A stretch of DNA of 64,000 bases from Takifugu bimaculatus (Eukaryota > Chordata > Actinopteri > Tetraodontiformes > Tetraodontidae), in the NCBI GenBank assembly GCA_004026145.2, contig CP034980.1, forward strand, positions 9,555,377 through 9,619,376, given 5' to 3'. A model generated the notes under the pieces. The model was not told the origin of the DNA, ran no database searches, and saw only the letters and a program-made list of their open reading frames with translations. The translations under genes and the position numbers were made by a program. The stretch's first letter is position 1. Every line of letters starts with the position of its first letter. Of the stretch, positions 50,211 to 62,200 are shown one piece after another.

Positions 50211-53200
50211 ACACGAGTGGGGGGAAAAGTTGAAGGAAAAGTTTCGCGGGACGATAAACCGATTTTTAGCCACACACACAAAAATATGAAACTATGAAAT
50301 AAAAATACAGGAACTTTTACCATTGAAGAATCGCAAATTTAGCTTTACGCATCTGTTTTTAATCGATCACTTTGAATTTATTCTGATAAAATAACATTAA
50401 TCTTGTTTTTGTTTTGTTTTTTAATTCCGGAGAAAAGTTCTGTACGTAAAATCAGATGTCAAAAACGCCGTTAAAACATTTCTAAAAAAATAAAATTCTT
50501 TAGTAAGTCTCCGACTCTTTTAACAAGCATTGAATGCAACACAGTAAATGGTAACTATGTGCAATCAAATCTTAGATTTAACCTTTTATCAACAAACCTC
50601 TCAAGGCAAAATTCCGAACACCGTCTATCGCGTCTGTTTTGGTGCGTAACGACGTAAAATCATCGGAGAGGCTTTGGTTTGTTGAAATTATATTCATATT
50701 CATTTAAAAAGTAGAAAGTTTAAAATAAAAAAGTTTTCCGAGCTGATTAGAGCTCATTTTCATCATCGACAATTTTCTCCTCCCTTCTACAAAGACTTTC
50801 TGTTTTGAGCTTTTAAATCGATTAATTAAAGCATAATCAAGATCTTGAAATTAACTTAATTTAATTTGTTTTTTCAGAACTCCTGTATTCTGACCATCAT
50901 TTGAGTTCTAAAATAACAAAATAAACCCTGAATTTCTCACGTTGAACTTGACTTCAACAAAGTATATATCAGCAGTTTGTTAATGTTCTTAATGCAAACC
51001 CCCGTACAAACGTATACATTCAGACTACTATTAAGGCGAGTTTAATTTGCAATAATACGTCAGTTTTTGTGTCAATCTGCCCTTCGTTTACAGCAATTAT
51101 TGTGTTTTAATTAATAATCAAACCATTAATAAAAGACAAACTGTTCTGAGTATAAATCCCAGCTCCGGCTCTTCCAAATAATACGTGGCAAAAATAAAAA
51201 ATCACAATGATAGTTCCATTCATTTTGTTATCAATGAAGCAAAATCACTTAAGGATGATGATCATGAAGAAACTTTAAAGCCTGTTGTAACGACGATGAA
51301 GTGGAATAAATGAAGAAAACAGTGAAATTATTATTAAATTTGTGCAATATTCTGGTGCAAGTCTTCCTTTTTTTTAATCATTATTTTTACTATCCAGACT
51401 AGGCTGAATTTAGAAATGATGCTTTTGCTGAAAGTCCGTCAAAAATCGGTGTGAAATATGCTGAATGAATTAAGAATTTAACGTTTGATTGGAATTTACA
51501 CTGAACCAGGAAGGTTCTGATTGCGGATTATCGGGGGTGTTTCCCTCACTATCGTGGTCAGAATATTCCTGTAACCTCGGCGCTCTTGTCACCAGCCCTG
51601 CACACATTATCCCATCTAGTGGCCACAGAAAATACCTCTTCTGTCATCTCTGAGCTCACTTTGGAACTTTCATGAATTTCTCTCCAAGCGATTAACCCTG
51701 CAGGGGCTTTTGGGCCCTGGTGGGATTATCTGCCGGTGCAGTTTATGGCTGCAAAGACCTTTAATTATTTTACCATCTCACTCTCGAAATAATCTTTTGA
51801 AATTTCAAGGCATTGTTTCAGGGCTGCCTGGTGACCTTCTGCATGGAAGGCCGCGTCACCACATGCAATGAAAACACAACTGGGGGAAGGCAAAAGCACA
51901 AACCACCGACACCGTCTGGATATTTTCGTACACCCTTGTTCTTTTAGAAACTGCTCATTCCAACCAAGACCGACGGAGGATCATCATTCTGTTTTCTTGA
52001 TTATAGAACCACAAGGTCCTCTCTGTTTGGTCTCTGCCTTTTACTCAGACCTTTTGTTTTCTTTTGGCCCAAAGTCAGCCCAACTGACCCGTACGCATGC
52101 ACGGCTCCAGTCTGGGAAAAATGAAAACTAAATAAGACCATCTGCCAATTGTTTCACACAGTGAGTCGGTGTGATGTGGAGCTCACAGGCCCCGCAGGTT
52201 CCTCAGAGTTTTGGTAACCACACTGAGAAGAAGAGTAATAAGCAGTAAGTAGCAAGTGTCAGGAAATGTAAACAGACAGCAGCTTGGTTTCATCCACAGG
52301 GTTATGAATAGATACACGGCTGCTGTCAGACTCACACTTGAAGCCCCAATTATTGTTTCTTCAACAGCAAAAAGAGGGAAACACTAAAATAATAACAGGA
52401 ACTTGTTCTTCCAAATCAGCCAAATGAGTAAAAAGAATTCCTTGTGCAGGATTAATTGTATCCGTGCAGGAGCATTTGGTTAAATTGTTTCTCAGAAAAT
52501 GGGAAATAACACTCATCAAAAAGTAGGAAAAAAAAGTTAATTTAATCAATTCTTTTATTCTTGATTGTCATTTAAACATAGGTGATGAAATGCCAATAAA
52601 TCCTTAAAATATTTTAATGGAGACTCGCATTTTTGCATCATAACAATTACTTTTTGGTTGTTTTCTTGATAAATGACTTAAATTATTGGTGCGCCTTTCA
52701 TTTATATATTTTTGTCAGTTTACTTATCATACAAATAATAAATATTGTGCATGAAACATATTTTTCCACCCACGCAACCACGTGAAATTCAAATGATAAG
52801 GTCAGTATATTAAAAATGAACTGTTTTTAGCTCATATATTTCCATTTGTCCCAATAAACCTTTGAAAAATGAAAAGTGAAAATTTGCGCTTTTAGCAGTA
52901 ATGGTAAAAACCACTTATCAGGATAAAAACAAAGCATAAACGTATAAAATGAAGACGATTATTAAAGAAAACTGAGTGCAAGTTTTGTCAAATATGAACT
53001 CGTTTCATTTTCTCGGGTTGTGTCCGGACGGCAGGGAGAGCTCCCTCTGCTGGTGAGAGTACGAACCTGCAGCCTTTGAAAGATGAGACGTTCACGGCAT
53101 AATAGCTGTGCCGGGAAAATATCTTTTTTTAATGCTCTCTGCACTGACATGATTCTTTGATCCATCCAGACATGATGTCTGCTCTCCACCAATTCAACAC

Positions 53201-53365
53201 TATCCTGAAATTCCCACTACCTTTCCAGTAAGGAAATCAACTTTAATGACATATTAGATCATTATATTCCCCCACACCCACCAGCCCCTAGACCCATTTT
53301 CTCTGCCTCATCTTGTAACTTTAATCTCTTCAAACAGAAATCCTGCCTGGTGTAGAAACATACCA

Positions 53366-53379
53366 GTTGCCATAGTAAC
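53366..53379. promoter_or_regulatory. RFX X-box motif
   Basis: GTTGCCATAGTAAC fits GTHNYYATRRNAAC at every position. No obvious target start site is adjacent. Confidence 0.35.
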
Positions 53380-53454
53380 ATCACTACTCACCGGGGTGTT
53401 TTCTTGACATATCTTGATTTTTATATTTTTTTTCTTGCATGCTGCTGAAAAAGG

Positions 53455-53486
53455 CTCTCTCTCTTTCTCTCTCTCTCTAACACAGA

Positions 53487-53533
<47 letters not shown>
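53455..53533. repeat. (CT)n then (CA)n microsatellites
   Basis: A CT-rich tract at 53455-53478 and about 22 CA units at 53488-53533. Confidence 0.95.
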
Positions 53534-53536
<3 letters not shown>

Positions 53537-54407
53537 CAATAGTAGCCCAAATTGTGTTCAGATGGAGAATTACATGAGAGAGGACTGCCAAGATGCATTT
53601 GCCATAAATGCCCTTTAGATTTCTCACCAACTATCAGGTCCACCATGATCGCACCCTTAATCAGCCTCAGAACAGCAAAATTGGAAGGAAAAGGCAAAGG
53701 AAGGAGGGGTCGCTGCCGTATTCAAGCACGTCTTATTCTCCCAAGTTGAAATGGAACGCTCTTTTCTGAGGAAAGGATTAACTTTGCATGCCACGGAGCA
53801 CTAAGTAGACAATCCCAGGGTGCAACACTTAATACTGTAAATGGAACTGAGAGCCATAAAGAGCGGTCCCTCTGTCTGGTTGGAGCTATGCAAAACATCC
53901 CAGTAACGACTGCATGACTGCAGACAAAAGCAGAAATGTGTCGGTCGGGGTGTGTGTGTGTGAGTGCGACTGTGTTACAGTCCAATTAATGTGTGTATAG
54001 CCCAGATGTGTATTTTCAGCTCTGCTGTGCTGACAAATGAGCTGCAGTCTCCCTGGGGCGTGCAGCAGATAGTGCTCATGAAAGGCTCCTGGGGCTCCGG
54101 GGCCCTTTCTCCTCCACTCATGCCTGAATAAAGATGACGTTCAAAGCAGTGCTAAAGTGTAAAATACCATTTTTATGAAAGCTGCAAGGACCACTAAGAA
54201 TTTTTGAGTTGCCCCACTGCGTATGTGTGTGTTTAAATCTGTGGTCCAACAGTTCTAGGTGTGAAAAGATGTTTATGGTAAAATTAAAATGATATTCCTT
54301 TTTTTTTTTGCCTCTCAATATTGGAGTTTAACATCAGAACTTGTAAGAAATCAGAATCCCGACACGAATGAAGAGGAATTACATATAGTGTAAGCATTTA
54401 ACGGTCG

Positions 54408-54430
54408 ATAAAATAAATAAATAAATAAAA
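54408..54430. repeat. (AAAT)n microsatellite
   Basis: About five tetranucleotide units. Confidence 0.85.
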
Positions 54431-55424
54431 ATCAGACCCAAAAAAAAGCAAACTTCCGCACTGGTACGTCTGCAGAGTTTTCAGAATGTATTAATCTCAG
54501 GTGTGTATGTGCACCAAGAGGCCCCCCCAAAAAGGAAATACAGGTGAAATCTCCACTTCCCACCTGTCACTGGTTACATCTGAGACTTTCACTCTGGAAC
54601 AGATGGGAGAGCTTTATACTGGAGGTACTGGCAAAGCCCAGTAGAGGGGTAACAGCAGGGGGGACTTTTAATCCAGTTCACCTTCAAGTGTGGAACCACC
54701 TGTCTCTGCTCTGCCTGCACCAGTTTATCCCCCCAGGTTTAGATGCCAGAGCAGCAGGTTCTGCCAGAATTCTAATAACCCGCACCACCCACCAAGAGGA
54801 GCCCCAGAGTTTAGATCTAAGATTGCAAAACAGTGCTGTGCTTCATTTCCGGGAATCTGAAGCTAACCTGTACAGTTCTGATAGACGTATTGTCACGTCA
54901 CACATTTAGGGTAATTATGCAGAATAAAATGTAAAAATAAACATATAAATATAAAGCCATAAAAGACTTTCTAATTCAGTCTTAAAGGACAAGAATTTAA
55001 GGGAATTGAGGCCTGTGTGTCTGAAACCAATCGAGAGTTTTTTTAAAAAAAAGAGGCGTTGAGCTAATATTTCTGTTCTCCTGTTAGAGAAGCAGGAAAT
55101 ACCTGAGAGGAACACCTGCTGATGGAAGGGACAGAATGGAGCAATCTGCAAAAAGAGCTGGAAAAGTGGAGCCTCTGGTGTTTCTTTAAAAGGATCCTGT
55201 CAGTTCAGGTGCCTCTTAACGATGGTGGAATCATTCATTCTGAGTCTTTCAGCTTTAGCCACCATTAGCAGGCAGGAATGTGCTCTTCTCCTCTGGTAGG
55301 TGATTGGTTGGTTTCTCTTATTTTAAAACAAAGCAGGAGATGAGAACAGGCGAGACAGAGCAGGTCGATTATTCAAGATGTTGGTATTCTGAGCTTTCAT
55401 CCCCAAAGTTAGTAAAACGTCTGA

Positions 55425-56153
55425 AACTCGACTGATGCCGGTGCTTTATTCAGCTTCTGATGGAGCGGAAATACAAATGAACTTCAGTGTTTTTACATTT
55501 TCAAATCCAAACTTCCTTTTCTGCTTGTAAATACTAAAAAAAACACCAACCATACAAGAAAATATCTGCTTTAAAAACAAAAATATTTGTCAAAAAAACT
55601 GACACGGCACGATGCATATAAACCAAATCTTTAAGAAAAACCAACACGTTAGCTCATGGTGTCATTCACAGAATGAATAAGAACAACAAAAGTCACAATG
55701 AAGCGTAAAATGACTTTACAGTGATTCTTATGTACAAGCGCTTGAATTCACAGACCTTCTGAAGGCATCTGTAGCATTTTAACCGCACAGGAGAAGCAGG
55801 ATTAGCAGTTAAGAGAAACATTTTGCCCAAATTTCAGCCCGTCTGGCCTTCGAGTCCGGCCTTTGATTGGCCTCAAACGTTCTGGTTCACCGGGCTTTAC
55901 TGGGGGAACCAGATCTGATCCAAACCATATGGGCTGAGAGCAGACGAAGGTGATCCAAGGCACAGGTCCCACCCAGATCCTCAGCTTTACGTTCTGTGGT
56001 GTCCTCAGAGTTGGGTGATATCGAAGTTTAGTGGAGCAGAAAGAGCTTTTCGTGTTAACCGACTGGAGGAACTCTTTGACCTCCTGATGAGAAAACTGAC
56101 GTGGGTTTTGGAAACACTGCTGAGCGAAGCAGTACGCCCCTGTACCAGGTTTT
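55425..56153 (-). other. Probable bod1l1 3'UTR
   Basis: Sequence between the stop codon and the first good AATAAA on the minus strand. No gene is seen. The end is inferred from the poly(A) signal. Confidence 0.45.
55445..55450 (-). terminator. Poly(A) signal AATAAA, likely end of bod1l1
   Basis: The minus strand reads GAATAAAGC about 700 bp beyond the bod1l1 stop codon. It is the first good hexamer there, and cleavage is expected near 55425. This predicts a 3'UTR of about 0.7 kb. Confidence 0.5.
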
Positions 56154-56292
56154 TCAGCGTTTGGCCCTCTTGGATGGGGCCTCCTCCGATTTCTGTCCTC
56201 CTCGTGTTCGCACAGCAGGTGGGCTGGCGTCTCGCTTGCGGCCCCCTTTTACCGCCGCCACCGCCGCCGCCGTGGCCTGGCCCCTCGTCCCA
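56154..56292 (-). CDS. bod1l1: bod1l1 last coding exon
   Basis: The acceptor tcctgcag is followed by GTRGQATAAAVAAVKGGRK, RDASPPAVRTRGGQKSEE and APSKRAKR, then TGA at 56154. The basic SKRAKR end is typical of BOD1L1 and probably acts in nuclear import. Confidence 0.92.
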
Positions 56293-59200
56293 CTGCAGGA
56301 GGAAAACAAGGTCCAAGTGTCAGTCTAAGTGTTGTGTTCAGGCGCCATTAAGGATTTGTCAACGTCTATTTTACGAGAAAATGAAAAAGCAGCTGAGACC
56401 CTGACGGCAGGAGGAGGAAAGAAAAAAAACTTGAATCCTGATCACAACTCAGGTTCAGGATGAGCATTTTGGGATCGAGAAGCTTGAATAAAAAACTATC
56501 TTTAGGTTGGAAAAATGGTTTCCCCTTTCTATTTCAGCAGTTAAGACCTCATAAACATTTTAAAATTCAAGGAAAAAGGTTTGGTGAAATGTTTGCTTTC
56601 GCACAGCGACGCCCCGACTGCCGGGTTTTGGTCAGATTCCTCTTTAAGCTGAATGAGACAAACTCACCGTGTGCCAGCTGCGGTCTCCTCTTTGCCATTC
56701 TGTCGACTTGCCCGGGTGGATGGTTTGCTTGGCTTATTTCTGAGGAGCAATAAAAACAAATATGAAACAACGGCTGCTGCGTTAGCGCGAACCCTTCCGC
56801 CGCTTTAATCTAATGGGATGTGACAGTGTCAGGATGAAGCCAATCAGAGGCTCATTCAGCACCGTTCTCCCAACTCTGACTGAAACGATTTAGTAGACTT
56901 TTAGGATTAAAGTCACCGCTCTTTAAATTTTCTTACAAATAAGCAAAAAAAAAAAAAAAAAAAAAGTTTGAATGATGGGTCCAGATGAGCTGAGGACATT
57001 TTAATCTTTAATATTTGACTCCTTGAACTACCTCTCAGCCTCCAGGCGGGATGCAGAGCGCGTGGTTGCTCTGGTTGCAGTTCCTTTCTCCCCCTCCTCT
57101 TCCTCTGCTTCCTGTTCACCCTTTTGCTCGCTTTCTTTGGCCTCTGCCCTCTTGTCCTTTTTATCTTTGCATGGATAAAAAGCAGCCATATGATGAGCAT
57201 TATGAATAACACCTATCAGACTGTTGCTCTAAAACATGTGCGCAGCATCAACTCTTCAAAAACCTTTAAGCTATATAGTAGTCTAAAGTTCTTAGGTCAA
57301 AGAAACCTTTAAATCTGTACCTGTAATCACTTTAATGAGCTTTAAACACACATAATCTTATCAATTATGCAATCATGGAACACTTTTGCCTTAACCAGAC
57401 ATTAGTTTAGTCAAATAAGTGTGTTAAAACTAAGAAATGCACTTTAAAGCTCCTCACCTGGATCGTCTGCTGCTGCTGCTGCTGCGGCGGCTGCTGCAGC
57501 GGCGGCGGCGGCGGCGACTGTGGCTGCTTTCGGTGGTCGCCCCCTGCGACCAGGTCTTTTCGGGGTCACCTCAGTGGCCTCTTGAGTTTGATCTGCCTCT
57601 GCCTGTAATGTAATGGCAGACTCAAATGTGGGTTTTGGCGAGACTAATACTGAGAACTGTGGAGGAAAAGTATTGGAAGGATCAACTTTTCTTGATTTAA
57701 ACATACATCTGGTTTCTTCTCTGCTTCCTCTTTAACCATTTCTTGACTCCCTGAAACTAAACACAGGAAAAAAAGACAAGACAGAGACTGTCACAAACGA
57801 CAGAAGCTCTTCTAAAAATTCATAATGTGCAATAATAGTCAGATGTTAAGTAATGTAAAATGTCAGGTTCCTCACCGGGATCCTCAGGTTGCTGTTTCAG
57901 TTGCTCACTTTGGTCTTGCTGACCATCACTTTTCTTCACCTCCTGTTCTTTAGTTGGGGTTTCCTGGACAATTGAAGACATACAGAGTGCAGAATTATTA
58001 GGCAAGTTGCATTTTTGAGGATTAATTTTATTATTGAACAACAACCATGTTCTTAATGAACCCAAAAGACTCATTAATATCAAAGCTGAATATTTTTGGG
58101 AGTTGGAGTTGGGCTTTTTTAGTTTTAGCTATTTTAGGAGGATATCTGAGTGCAGGTGACTATTACTGTGCATAATTATTAGGCAACCCAAAAACAAATA
58201 TATACCCATTTCAATTATTTATTTTCACCTAAGAAACCAATATAACAGCTCTACATTCACAAATATACATTTCTGACATTCAAAAACAAATCAGTGACCA
58301 GTATAGCCACCTTTCTATGCAAGGACACTCAAAAGTCTGCCATCCATGGATTCTGTCGGTGTTTTGATCTGTTCCCGATCAACAATGCGTGCAGCAGCAA
58401 CCACAGCCTCCCAGACACTGTTTTCCCTCCTTGTAAATCTCACATTTGATGAGGGACCACAGGTCATTAGTTTTTCTTCTTTTAGGCCCTTTCTTGCCAG
58501 CCAGGCTGTGGAGGACTTGGATGCGTGTGATGGAGCATCGTCCTGCATGAAAGTCATGTTTTTCTTGAAGGATGCGGACTTCTTCCTGTACCACTGCTTG
58601 AAGAAAGTCTCTTCCAGAAACTGGCAGGAGGACTGGGAGTTGAGCTTGACTCCATTCTTAACCCGAAAAGGCCCCACAAACTCATCTTTGATGATACCAG
58701 CCCATACCAGTACCCCACCTCCACCTTGCTGGCGTCTGAGTCGGACTGGAGCTCGCTGCCCTTTACCGATCCAGCCACGGCCCATCAAGAATCACTCATT
58801 TCATCAGTCCATAAAACCGTAGAAAAATCAGTCGAGATATTTCTTGGCCCAGTCTTGACGCTTCAGCTTGTGTCTTGTTCAGTGGTGATGGTTTTTCAGC
58901 CTTTCTTACCTTGGCCATGTCTCTGAGTATTGCTCACTTGTGCTTTTGGGCACTCCAGTGATGTTGCAGCTCTGAAATATGGCAAAACTGGTGGCAAGTG
59001 GCATCTTGGCAGCTGCACGCTTGACTCATTCTAGGTTCAGTGCCATTTTGCGCCTTGGTTTTTCCACACGCTTCTTGCGACCCTGTTGGCTATTTTGAAT
59101 GAAACGCTTGATTGTTCGATGATCACGCTTCAGAAGCTTGGCAATTTTAAGAGTGCTGCATCCCTCTGCAACATAGCTCACTATTTTTGACTTTTCAGAG

Positions 59201-62200
59201 CCTGTCAAGTCCCTCTTCTGACCCATTTTGACAAAGGAAAGGAAGTTGCCTAATAATTATGCACACCTGATATAGGGTGTTGATGTCATTAGACCACACC
59301 CCTTCTCATTACAGAGATGCACATCACCTGAAATGCTTAATTAGTAGTGGGCTTTCAAGCCTATACAGCTTGGAGTAAGACAACGTGAATAAAGAGGATG
59401 ATGTGGTCAAAATACTCATTTGCCTAATAATTCTGCACTTCCTGAAGTGCAGAATGAAGACAGCCGGTACAGATGCAGGACGTGGACAATGTTTAAATCC
59501 ACAAGGAGGACCGAATCTCACCATCGCGGTTTCCTCTGGTTCTTCTTTTGCTTCTGAGGCAGCTGCTGTGATAAGAACAAGGATAAATATGTCTTAACCT
59601 CACACAAACAGCAAAAATCTGCTTTTTCAGTCCCGTTTCTAAAAGTGTAAAAGAATCGTATACGTGTGTCAGGGGTCTCTTTGGGGTCGCAGCTTCCTGC
59701 AGCTTCTCTGCCATCTACAACAGCAGGCAGCAGGGCCTCTTCCCCTCCTTGCTCCACATTTTTAGGCCCCCTTTCCTTGTCAGTGTTCTATATTTTGAGA
59801 GGGGGGGCAATAGATTCAACATAAGACCAGTAACAAAATTACGTCACATAATAACCACAACAGGTCGGCGTTCAGTAATTTGAATTGTCTTGTGTCTACG
59901 TTGCCTGTTTACCTCTTCGTCAGCTGTTTTACTCGATGTCTTGTCGATATTGTCCTCATCTTTATCCTCCTTTTGGGCATCTGGAGACACGTTGGTGAAA
60001 TTGGAGAAAACAGAACCAAAGACCGAACATTTGTGAAAGTTTATTGTGACGTCAGATTTAATTCTACCCTCTTTGTCTGCAGCCCCAGAGGCGCCAGAGC
60101 TCAGACTCTCCCTCCAGAACCTCCGGTTCTTCATGCTGCTCCTTCACTCCCTCACTGGATCCTGATGATTGACCCCTGCATGGTCTTTTGATTTCAGTAT
60201 TCTGAAGGTATAAAAAGAGCGCATGAGGTGGCAAACTCACACTTCTGCATTTGCTAAACAACTTTTATTTTGTCATGGATTCTTTTTATTTTTAAAGACA
60301 TAAACAGATAAACGAAAGTCAAAAATGGATGATTGAAATAGAATCCTAGTTTACCTGTTCGTCTTTGGTATCCTCCTTCTCCCCTTCATCACCTGAGAAA
60401 TTCAAAGCAGATGAACATGTCACACGCTAGAAATATTTCTCAGACGGAGAGTGAAGGTCTCTGGGATTCTATTAGACGCTTCTACCAGATTCTTTCTCTG
60501 CTTTGTGAGCGGACAGCTTTCGTTTCCGTCCTCCTCCTCCATCCCTCGTCTCTTCCTACATGTTAAAATACAGCAAACGTCACGACAACACGTTTGGGGG
60601 GGGCTGGATCAACACTCAACCATAATGGTGTCAGCGTTACCTTTTCTGAGAGATCTTTGTCTTCCTGGTTGTCTGTGCTGGAGACATCATCTAAATCTGG
60701 AATAAAAACAAGAGAGAAACATGAAAAGACGTTTCCAGTCGACAGGAGTGGACGCAGATTGTGCTGAATGTCACAATGGGATTACTGGCCTGAGTCAGTA
60801 AGGATAACCTACTGGTTTGTTTAACTTGCTCCGAATGGTTGTCAGGTCCACGTTCTCTGTTCTCCTCATTGGTTTCTGGGACGAGTTCAACCTGAACAGA
60901 ATTTACAAGAGAACAGACTGTGATACACGTGCAACCACAACAGCTCATTTCCAGCTCAACAGGCTGGGAATCACTGACCTCTGGTGTTTCTGTCTCTGGT
61001 TCTTTACGCTCGGCTTCACCTGGTGGTCAGAAAGTAAATGCTCTTATTTTACACTTTTGGCTGATTAATGTAAAAAAGACCACATTATTTATTACCCTTG
61101 TCATCTTAAATCAGATTAAAGACTTACTGTTATCGATGTCTATCTCGGTTTGCTTGCCAAACACAGAGCTTTCGGTCTATCGAAATAAAACCAAAATCCA
61201 TATTAGTCTTGTTTTGAAAATCAAAGGGAGGAAACTAAATTTGAATCAAATCAATTTCTCCTACCCCAGGGTTTGACCTTGGATCTGCAATTTCTGTCTC
61301 CGGTTGTTCTACGGTGATAAAATATTTAGGTTTATAGTTAGGATGGGAAAATAACTATGCTCGCTGCTGTTGTCAGTCACTCACCTTTTTGACTGGACGT
61401 TTCTGTGGTTGGTTCACTTTCAGCAGGACTGATTTGATCCGTGCTGACCTCTGTGGTTTCAGACCCCACAGTGTCAGCAGCTGAAATAAAAACACATCAT
61501 CTTGAAGATCATGACTCACAGAAAACATTTTAAGATCAAGGTTTAAATAAAAGAAAATAGAGAACAGTGTTCACCTTCCTGCCATTCTGCTGCAGCTGTT
61601 TCATCCCTCAGCTGACTTTCAGGAGGAATTTCTACATCTTTGGCTTCACCTTCATTCAGAACAGCCTCCCGTTCATTTGAAGTAGGTTCATCCGGCTGCA
61701 TTGAAAAGAGACTTTTAGCATCATGAGAATCTAATAAATGTTTGGAATTCACATTAATATTAAAATCATGTACCTGAGTAATAGACTCAGATGGTTTGTC
61801 CTCTTCTTGCACATGTTCTGGCAGACCTTTAATGACGAGATCTGTATTTACATCAACATTCTGACGTATTCATTCAATAAATAATGCATTTTTTCACTGA
61901 TACTTTACCTGGTTTGTTTGTATTTTCAGCTCCAACCTCAACGGTTTGCTGGGACTCGACCGGTTTTGTCTCCCCAGTTGCTAAAACGTCTGCAGGTCGT
62001 TGTTCTGCTTTAGCTGAAGTCGATTCCACCACCTCAGGTTCTCTGTGATACAACTCGACTTCTTCTCTGGCGTTATGACAAATCAAACTGGTGGTCACAG
62101 CACTGTCCATGGAGAGCAAGGTCAGCGCCGCTTCCTTCATCTTCATGTCAGCCTCCTGCAGAGTCAGGTCAGAGGTCACGTCCTCTCGGCTGCTCTCGGG

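Larger units (their letters stand above)
50211..55424. other. nkx3-2 to bod1l1 intergenic interval
   Basis: No coding exon recognised. Mostly AT-rich, with a less AT-rich complex block at about 51570-51850 and another at about 53985-54120 that look like candidates for conserved regulatory DNA. An X-box consensus is at 53366-53379 and CT/CA microsatellites at 53455-53533. Confidence 0.5.

Noticed and set aside
60064..60156. A frameshift inside the bod1l1 exon near 60100
   Set aside because: At first the two frames seemed to need a third indel, but the gtgagg donor at 60155 joins the exons in frame without one.
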